DNA from: Ashinkailepas kermadecensis
Lineage: Eukaryota; Arthropoda; Thecostraca; Neolepadidae
Reading direction: 5' to 3'
Assembly (NCBI GenBank): GCA_034440615.1
Contig: JAOTOM010002958.1
Location: 1-64,000 of the forward strand
DNA length: 64,000 nt
The translations under genes were made by a program, and so were the position numbers. Under the pieces are notes generated by a model. That model was given only the letters and a program-made list of their open reading frames with translations, was not told where the DNA came from and made no database searches. Position 1 is the stretch's first letter; every line of letters starts with the position of its first letter. Below, piece by piece: positions 61,301-64,000 of this stretch.

Positions 61301-62078
61301 TGTGCAGCTTTCACAGTTCACTTCTTTATCTTTTCCATGGCAATAATACTCCGTGAACTCCGCATAATGGAACAATCTTAGACCGCAGCATCGAGCTGCA
61401 GCGACCGCAAAATCTGAGCTCCCTTGCACGATGCCGCAGCGCCCACAGAGCGGCTACTCCCTTGCCATTCTGCACGACCACCCTCTATTCCGCATCAGCC
61501 GCCTGTCTTCCAAGTCAAACGCGGACCGCGCCCCATAGCTCCCACACCGTCCGAGCCCAGCCACCAGGCAGGTCACGGCCGAGCCCGTAGCCGCCGCCGG
61601 CACTCACTGGTAGCTGCCGAACGTGTTGACGCAGTGGCCGTGTCGGCACGGGTCGCGCGCGCACTCGTTGATGTCGTCGGTGCACTTGGCGCCGGTGAAG
61701 CCGGCCGCGCACGAGCAGCGGTAGCTGCTGTCCTGCGACGTGCACTGGGCGTCGTTGCGGCACGGCTGCGACGCGCAATGGTCCACCAGCTGGCAGTTGT
61801 CGCCGCGGAAGCGCGCCGGACACGTGCACCGGTACGACGAGAGCGTCACCAGCGTGCACGTGCCGCCGTTCAGACACGGCTCGCTGTCGCACTCGTTCGC
61901 CTCGGGGATCTCGCACAGGCTGGCCGTGTAGCCGACCGGGCAGACGCACGAGAAGCCGGGCGTCGAGCTGTTGTTCAGCTCCACCCGGCAGCGGCCGCCG
62001 TTCTGGCACCGCTGGCCGCGGCCCGTCACGCACGGGTTCTCGTGCTGGCAGTACGTGTCCACGTGAGTCGATGGGCAC
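24307..62078 (-). CDS. N: Notch receptor; spliced gene, 10 exons placed, signal-peptide exon missing
   Basis: Notch is a single-pass receptor cut by ADAM and gamma-secretase after contact with Delta/Serrate ligands; its intracellular part joins CSL (Su(H)) in the nucleus. The ten exons give 2393 residues in one frame. In order: the last two cysteines of EGF1, EGF2-EGF36 (36 repeats in all, as in Drosophila), LNR-A/B/C from about residue 1398, the heterodimerisation domain, a transmembrane segment at about 1658-1677, RAM with GVTWFPEGF, seven ankyrin repeats (about 1800-2045), a basic NLS (KKPKKRARA, then MKRKKSEPG), PPPKYEDC, 21 glutamines, a PEST segment with [13 protein letters not shown], and the end GVYI. 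EGF12 keeps the O-fucose motif CQNEGTC. No RxRR-type furin site is evident in the HD. Exon 1 of the gene (signal peptide, most of EGF1) was not found up to 64000. Confidence 0.97.
24865..24927 (-). repeat. CAG/CAA (opa) microsatellite encoding 21 glutamines
   Basis: Sixty-three bases of CAG with CAA interruptions, in frame within Notch exon 10. The position, between PPxYEDC and PEST, parallels the opa repeat of Drosophila Notch. Confidence 0.97.
25805..25990 (-). CDS. N: Notch exon 9 (ankyrin 6 and 7)
   Basis: Acceptor CTCCGCCAG, donor CCGCAG|GTGGGT; 62 codons, phase 0 at both ends. It encodes [20 protein letters not shown], then [20 protein letters not shown], practically identical in pattern to insect Notch. 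Flanking introns of 487 and 454 bp contain nothing recognised. Confidence 0.96.
26478..31129 (-). CDS. N: Notch exon 8, giant 4652-bp exon (EGF12 end to ankyrin 5)
   Basis: Acceptor CTCCTGCGGCAG, donor AACAAG|GTGGGT. It encodes the end of EGF12, EGF13-EGF36 (31127 down to about 28326) and LNR-A, -B and -C (28238 to about 27895). The HD with HVRIDNRNC follows, then the transmembrane segment (27399-27458) followed by [18 protein letters not shown] and ankyrin repeats 1-5 (about 27030 down). EGF29 keeps its long C1-C2 insert ([16 protein letters not shown]). The frame stays open 48 codons past the donor, but that tail has no ankyrin character. Long plus-strand frames over this exon are shadows. 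Confidence 0.97.
31976..32148 (-). mobile_element. tRNA-derived SINE copy S3
   Basis: On the minus strand the head reads AGTGGTCTAGGGGTAAGATG, then GTGGGTTCGAGTCTCACC (A- and B-box regions). The body has CAATCGGCGTGAGAGATTGG and CGACGCTACATGACTC, then TGTCGTAAAACCAATAACC and a short CAAC repeat tail. It is nearly identical in layout to S4 at 45419. It is not a functional tRNA: the acceptor and anticodon stems do not close. Confidence 0.85.
32780..35460. other. GC- and CpG-rich block in Notch intron, no supported gene
   Basis: Very rich in GCCGGCCGGC-type sequence on both strands, so many frames stay open by composition alone. None of the translated frames resembles a known protein. A weak headless SINE-like piece lies at about 33183-33212 (GTGCGCCCTAAACTCCCAAT). 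Possible roles are a CpG-island promoter or enhancer, but nothing in the sequence settles it. Confidence 0.45.
36228..36985. repeat. 20-bp minisatellite in Notch intron
   Basis: About 35 units of GGGGTACTGCGGACGGACAC, often with an inserted GGGGCAGCAC block. It keeps long frames open on both strands (for example 35664-37064, plus); these are artefacts of the period and composition. Confidence 0.95.
37311..37375 (-). mobile_element. Headless SINE 3' domain
   Basis: On the plus strand it reads TTTAGGGGCACGTCGACAGC, then AAGGTCATTTTGTGCCCATA. GGGCAC pairs with GTGCCC. The orientation of the SINE is minus. Confidence 0.6.
37620..37690 (-). mobile_element. Headless SINE 3' domain
   Basis: On the plus strand it reads TTGGTTATTTGGGCTTAAGG, then GCGCATCGACTGCGTTGGTC and AGCGCCC. 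The stem is GGGCGC with GCGCCC. The TTGGTTATT start corresponds to the AATAACCAA tail of the SINE. Confidence 0.7.
37700..39960. other. GC-rich block in Notch intron, no supported gene
   Basis: 38140-39460 is dominated by CGGCC/GCCGG and CGCGC runs; overlapping open frames on both strands are compositional. A small direct repeat (GGCGCCA...AAATGGCG, about 38140-38250) is present. No recognised coding sequence. Confidence 0.45.
40016..40113 (-). CDS. N: Notch exon 7 (EGF11 end, EGF12)
   Basis: A 98-bp exon. Acceptor CGTTCCAG, donor TGCCAG|GTGAGA with the splice after CCAG. It encodes [26 protein letters not shown] and RCICMP. EGF12 carries the O-fucosylation motif C-x4-T-C. The preceding 695-bp intron has only an unrecognised open frame (40132-40581). 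The 8.9-kb intron that follows holds GC-rich blocks, SINE S3 and the 20-bp array at 36228. Confidence 0.93.
40809..40893 (-). CDS. N: Notch exon 6 (EGF11 core)
   Basis: A short 85-bp exon. Acceptor GTCGGCAG, donor GCCAG|GTACGT. It encodes [20 protein letters not shown] and TKGFTGAR, most of EGF11, half of the ligand-binding pair EGF11-12. The intron before it (40894-43713) holds the 21-bp array at 42775. Confidence 0.93.
42775..43300 (+). repeat. 21-bp minisatellite in Notch intron
   Basis: About 23 units of CAACCACCACCGACGTCAGT and variants (CAGCC, CGAGATC, GCTTGTC). A block of about 190 bp within it is itself duplicated (42785-42945 against 42960-43115). Confidence 0.95.
43714..43869 (-). 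CDS. N: Notch exon 5 (EGF9 end, EGF10, EGF11 start)
   Basis: Acceptor CTGCCGCAG before 43869, donor GAAGAAG|GTACGA. It encodes [40 protein letters not shown] and LNECEEG. The acceptor is the first of about ten near-identical copies in a 35-bp array extending upstream (43861-44195). The donor GTACGA is weak. Choice of acceptor is by homology: the exon continues into EGF10 only from this copy. Confidence 0.92.
43861..44195 (-). repeat. 35-bp array duplicating the Notch exon 5 acceptor
   Basis: On the plus strand the unit is ACAGCAGACCTGCGGCAGTG followed by TGACGCGAGTGTGAC. Copies start at 43861, 43896, 43931, 43966 and 44001, then continue with shortened variants to about 44195. On the gene strand each full unit reads CTGCCGCAG|GTCTGCTGTG: the acceptor plus the first coding bases of exon 5. 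Confidence 0.95.
44964..45180 (-). CDS. N: Notch exon 4 (EGF8, EGF9)
   Basis: Acceptor CTGCCGCTTCAG, donor AAGACGG|GTGAGT. It encodes [34 protein letters not shown] and [18 protein letters not shown]8 has the extended C1-C2 loop seen in insect Notch. The acceptor is preceded within about 20 bp by the 9-bp array (45200-45419), so it has an unusual, C-rich but T-poor upstream tract. Confidence 0.94.
45200..45419. repeat. 9-bp array between SINE S4 and Notch exon 4
   Basis: About 24 units of GTGGTCGTG with a few GTGATCGTG. It starts about 20 bp from the exon 4 acceptor and ends directly at the 3' end of SINE S4, whose tail it probably grew from. Confidence 0.95.
45419..45577 (-). mobile_element. 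tRNA-derived SINE copy S4
   Basis: On the minus strand: GGGGGACGAGTAGTCTAGGG (head), ATTGTGGGTTAAAGTCTC (decayed B box), CCAATCGGCGTAAGATATTG, CGACGCTACATGACTG and TGTCGTAAAACCAATAAC. It is the closest relative of S3 at 31976. Confidence 0.85.
45610..45910. repeat. About 29-bp minisatellite in Notch intron
   Basis: Around ten units of ACAAACGAGCCGCTCCTGTT followed by CCCCCAGCG. Unit length varies because of C runs. It lies just beyond the head of SINE S4. Confidence 0.93.
46479..46618 (-). CDS. N: Notch exon 3 (EGF6 end, EGF7)
   Basis: Acceptor CCTCCGGCAG, donor ACTCAG|GTGAGC. It encodes [19 protein letters not shown], then [19 protein letters not shown]. It ends in phase 0. The 1.3-kb intron after it (45181-46478) holds a 29-bp array, SINE S4 and a 9-bp array next to exon 4. 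Confidence 0.94.
46765..46975. repeat. 38-bp tandem repeat in Notch intron
   Basis: Five units of CACCACATCATCACCACAGC followed by AACTTCACACCACTGCGG, nearly identical. It lies just upstream (gene sense) of exon 3, separated by about 150 bp. Confidence 0.93.
47173..47346. repeat. ATCC tetranucleotide microsatellite
   Basis: About 43 uninterrupted ATCC units ending in ATGGATCCATGGATCC. It encodes open frames in several registers, none real. Confidence 0.98.
47637..47705 (-). mobile_element. Weak headless SINE 3' domain
   Basis: TTGGCTTTTGGGTTTTAGGG followed by CGAGTCACCTACTAAGTTCA resembles the domain, but the closing stem arm is lost. Confidence 0.35.
48128..48345. repeat. Direct duplication around a GGACA array
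   Basis: The block CAGTAGTGCCTTCTGTGGAA to CGGCCGTGTGACGAC (48138-48214) recurs at about 48268-48344 with a few changes. Between them lie about eleven AGGAC pentamers (48212-48265). Confidence 0.85.
49985..50060 (-). mobile_element. Headless SINE 3' domain
   Basis: On the plus strand: GGATTGGTGCTTCAGGGCGC, GCCGACGTGCCTTGGGTCAG, then CGCGCCCATAAC. The stem GGGCGCG pairs with CGCGCCC. Confidence 0.6.
50361..50825 (+). repeat. About 116-bp tandem repeat, four units, each with a TATA-like motif
   Basis: Units start at 50361, 50477, 50599 and 50711 (landmark TGCCGGGACCGGTGGACTAT). Each contains ACTATAAGAACG, a variable run of GCGAT, AGGCTCAGCCGAGCG and GCAGCAACGGTGAGCCC. Unit 2 is longer through extra GCGAT copies. 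No open frame is recognised. Confidence 0.9.
51216..51600. repeat. Dispersed repeat, copy 2
   Basis: It matches copy 1 (1683-2100) from GTCATAAAGTC through TTAAGCCTATCTAGAAAAGG and TGTGCTACCATAG. A shorter related piece follows at about 51528 (CTTAATAAGAGACCCAAGGG). The palindrome of copy 1 is absent. Confidence 0.6.
51795..51865 (-). mobile_element. Headless SINE 3' domain
   Basis: GTTAGTTAGTTGAGCTCTAG leads into GGCGTATCGACTTCATTGGT and TGTAGCGCCCATAT. The stem GGGCGT/GCGCCC includes one G-U pair. Confidence 0.6.
52674..52765. repeat. 9-bp GCCGGTGGT array
   Basis: About ten units of GTGGCCGGTG, changing to GGCGGTGGCC in the last three. It lies in the long Notch intron. Confidence 0.95.
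53695..53945. repeat. 50-bp tandem repeat
   Basis: About five units of CCGACACCGCCTGATGCTGC, then ACCATGTGGAGGCCCGGCAT and GGTGGTCTGC. The first unit is truncated. No gene. Confidence 0.95.
54063..54135 (-). mobile_element. Headless SINE 3' domain
   Basis: TTTGTTATTTGGGCTTTAGG leads into GCGCCACGACTGCTGTGGCC and ATTGCGCTCATAAC. The stem GGGCGC/GCGCTC has one G-U pair. Confidence 0.6.
54770..55690. repeat. 45-bp minisatellite in Notch intron
   Basis: About 20 units of CCGACAGACCACCGGGAGCC, then GCCGAGCGCTGCTGTCACAC and TCACA. Units differ mainly by CGC or TGC and by small indels. Period divisibility by 3 keeps a 539-codon frame open; it is not a gene. A short CACAGCGGGC array follows to 55745. 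Confidence 0.96.
56460..56815. repeat. 26-bp minisatellite next to Notch exon 2
   Basis: About 13 units of CCACCGGCCACACTCCAACA followed by CACAGC, ending roughly 100 bp after the exon 2 donor in gene sense. Confidence 0.95.
56911..57044 (-). CDS. N: Notch exon 2 (EGF5 end, EGF6)
   Basis: Acceptor CCGCCTCAG, donor CTGCTCG|GTAAGT. It encodes [20 protein letters not shown], then HGGNC and [12 protein letters not shown]6 matches the insect protein's KYKPCSPSPC repeat closely. The next intron is 10.3 kb and consists largely of minisatellites and SINE fragments (see separate entries). Confidence 0.94.
58287..58360. repeat. GTCT microsatellite
   Basis: About 17 GTCT units, with one GTTT near the end. 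Confidence 0.97.
60710..60858. mobile_element. Foldback MITE, copy 2
   Basis: Nearly palindromic: the left arm TTGGCGTCACAAATAGTTTG, then CAGTCAGGCTGGGCGTCCTG; the right arm is its complement, ending AGCTATTTGTAACGCCAA. Arms are about 60 bp with a short loop around 60775-60790. Same family as 3824-3974, better preserved. Confidence 0.88.
61608..62078 (-). CDS. N: Notch exon 1 of 10 placed (EGF1 end to EGF5 start)
   Basis: Acceptor CCGTTTCAG before 62078, donor TACCA|GTGAGT. It starts with the last base of a codon, then [10 protein letters not shown] (end of EGF1). EGF2 follows (long C1-C2 spacing, [13 protein letters not shown]), then EGF3, EGF4 and the first half of EGF5 (CVNTFGSYQ). The following 4.6-kb intron holds a foldback MITE, a GC-rich block (59510-60020) and a GTCT microsatellite. 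Confidence 0.94.
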
Positions 62079-62112
62079 CTGAAACGGACAGCGCCCTGTT
62101 AGCGGCAGGTAT

Positions 62113-62140
62113 TGCATTGATTGGTTGGTTGGTTGGTTAG

Positions 62141-62179
<39 letters not shown>

Positions 62180-62227
62180 GTTGGTTGGTTGGTTGGTTGG
62201 TTGGTTGGTTGGTTGGTTGGTTGGTTG

Positions 62228-62274
<47 letters not shown>

Positions 62275-62318
62275 GGTTGGTTGGTTGGTTGGTTGGTTGG
62301 TTGGTTGGTTGGTTGGTT
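62113..62318. repeat. GGTT/GATT/AGTT tetranucleotide microsatellite
   Basis: Successive blocks of GGTT, GATT, GGTT, AGTT and GGTT. The block order suggests successive expansions of single mutant units. It abuts a headless SINE domain at its right end. Confidence 0.97.
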
Positions 62319-62385
62319 ACCAAGGCTTGAGGGTGACTCGACTGCGATAGCCATATCGCGTTAATAACTCGCAGACAGTCGCAGA
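62313..62385 (-). mobile_element. Headless SINE 3' domain after the TTGG microsatellite
   Basis: ACCAAGGCTTGAGGGTGACT, then CGACTGCGATAGCCATATCG and CGTTAATAAC. The stem is degraded but the order of motifs is kept, and the GGTT array lies where the CAAC tail of the SINE would be. Confidence 0.5.
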
Positions 62386-63469
62386 AATGTTGCTGAAACC
62401 AGGGCTGACAAAACGTAGCCTAAAACTAGCTTTAGCCATGCCAGTATCTATAATAGATTTAAGCTGGTTAAAACCGCGAATGCTATTTTTTGACTCAATA
62501 CATTGAGCAACTTACATTTAACATGAAATGCTTCCTGCGTGGTTCTCAAATAGCTAATATATGCCATGTGAATACAACCATTTTGTGTGATATCTATCTT
62601 TAGAAAAGAAAAACAAAGAAGAGGGGAAAATGATTTTAATTAGGCAAGCGCAATAAAACGAAAACATGGCCTAGGCTGTTTTATGATAAGTTGATGTGTT
62701 GTATTTTTCATAAACTATCGGATATCAAAAACTGACATTTTCCTTTCGCAACCAGGATGTTCTACTGATACTTTTACCATCCAATGTTTTCCATATGAAT
62801 CTGGATACTGGAACTTATATCAATTATTGTTATTTTATGTGACACAGTTAAGTCGATGAACACTTCTGACCTGCCACTTCGAAAGCCACTATGAGCAGAT
62901 GGTGAGGTTGGCTACACTAGAACACAGTTGGCAGCCAAGAATAAGCGTCTAGGTTCCTTCAACTGTATCCGGTATATCAAGCTCTCACCAATCTCACTTG
63001 CACACATCATACACACGTACTTTGGATTTCGTCAAAAGGTTAGTTAGTGTCAGTTACTCTGCAATTAAACAGGTTTTGCATCATTGTGGAGAACATACTT
63101 AGGCTGACTATAATGAAAAATGTTAATATGTTCATAAAAATGTCATTTATTTCGCATATAATTGGCCATAACAATGCATAGGAAAATTATCAGTGCCATG
63201 TTTCGGTTTTGTGCATTTAAGTTAAAGTCACTAAGCACCTAAAGTGGAACGAATACTAGACAGACTAAACTAACATATGGCCGTAATTAGTTTTGACCGG
63301 AAGGTTTAAACCATGGCTTAAACCGGTCAAAACTATCATGTGGCAAAAACTTGTCAGCCCTGCTTAAAAAAGCAGTGACGATCTTCAACTGGAGTTTGTT
63401 GATACTCTACATCTCGAGACTAATGTATGCCGATGGGAAATACATCACCGATAATGATATGTCAGAGAG

Positions 63470-63530
63470 ATTGTGGTTTAGGGGCGCATCGACTGCATAG
63501 GTCATATAGCTCATATAGCTATATGCTCAT
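63470..63530 (-). mobile_element. Headless SINE 3' domain
   Basis: TTGTGGTTTAGGGGCGCATC, then GACTGCATAGGTCATATAGC. The right stem arm is replaced by an ATATAGCTC repeat. Confidence 0.5.
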
Positions 63531-64000
63531 ATAAGTCATATAGCTCAGAGAGAAAGGCCACGTATCGTCCCAAGTGGATAATGCGTCATTTATCGGGTAG
63601 AACCTCCAGAATGAAAAACGTCTGAGCATGTCCGAAATGACATGCTCAGTCTGTTCTGGTGGTCAATTGTCATATCCAGAACGGGAGACCAAAACATAAC
63701 TGACTGCTAATATAACATAACTGACTGTTTCTTCTCTAGGTGCGCGGCACCTAGAGGAGAGACCTGTCACTAACACACGACAGAACAGGCGCCGCCGGCC
63801 GTAAGTGCCGGCGCACAATGGGCCGCCCGATGTGCTGACGGCATAGTACGATCTCTTCCACTCTATATTTTTTTGGCGAGGAAAGGCTCCACCGTGCAAG
63901 ACGATGCTCAACGGCTCTCATTTTGCTCCCAGCCAGAGCATTCCGGCTGCCTGCCGCCCCTGCAAGATGTCCGTCCCCGCGGGGCCACGCGGACCGGCAG

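Larger units (their letters stand above)
57045..61607 (-). other. Notch intron 1 (placed), mostly non-repetitive
   Basis: It contains a G run (57232), a GTCT microsatellite (58287-58360), an AT-rich middle, a GC-rich block at 59510-60020 with only compositional frames, and the second foldback MITE (60710-60858). The motif GAGCCATCTTCAGT / GAGCCACCTTCAGT occurs at about 59322 and 58829 and may mark another unknown repeat. No gene recognised. Confidence 0.5.
62079..64000. other. Region upstream of first placed Notch exon, no gene found
   Basis: It holds the TTGG-type microsatellite (62113-62318), two headless SINE domains, AT-rich unique sequence and a short ATATAGCTCATATAG repeat (63515-63550). 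The missing Notch exon (signal peptide and most of EGF1) was not recognised on the minus strand here, so it probably lies beyond 64000. Confidence 0.55.

Overview
This is animal nuclear DNA: two large intron-containing genes with canonical GT-AG splice sites, buried in transposons and tandem repeats. The proteins look arthropod. The Notch ankyrin domain, C-terminal PEST segment and glutamine (opa) run resemble insect Notch closely. The very GC-rich exons in a repeat-laden background suggest a crustacean, possibly a barnacle, but that is inference. There is no prokaryotic gene organisation and no CRISPR array.

Layout. 1-6148 is AT-rich with no supported gene. It holds a decayed LINE broken by a hAT-like MITE with an 8-bp target duplication, a foldback MITE, a dispersed repeat and a 36-bp perfect palindrome. 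6149-21502 (+) is rictor, the defining subunit of mTORC2. I could place 17 exons in one continuous reading frame (1493 residues plus stop). Only the first coding exon, expected to encode roughly 15-20 residues, is missing. 21503-24306 is the gap between the two convergent genes. 24307-62078 (-) is Notch, with 10 exons in a continuous frame (2393 residues plus stop). It covers the end of EGF1 through EGF36, three LNRs, HD, the transmembrane segment, RAM, seven ankyrin repeats, NLS, the glutamine run and PEST. The signal-peptide exon lies outside what I could recognise. One 4.65-kb exon carries EGF12/13 to ankyrin repeat 5, while the ligand-binding EGF11-12 region is split over four exons. 62079-64000 holds microsatellite and SINE debris.

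How the genes relate. They are tail-to-tail neighbours with unrelated biochemistry: a nutrient/growth-factor kinase scaffold and a cell-contact receptor. Nothing in the sequence shows co-regulation.

The most unusual structure is in the introns. At least five intronic tandem arrays contain copies of the adjacent exon edge together with its splice site: rictor exons 3, 4, 6 and 8 and Notch exon 5, with a weaker case at rictor exon 5. Transposons also sit close to splice acceptors: a SINE before rictor exon 7 and a hAT element 26 bp before rictor exon 12. A tRNA-derived SINE family (four copies) shares a hairpin-forming 3' domain with about nine headless copies, and the hairpin stem shows compensatory changes between copies. 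These are readings by eye; no alignment or database search was run.
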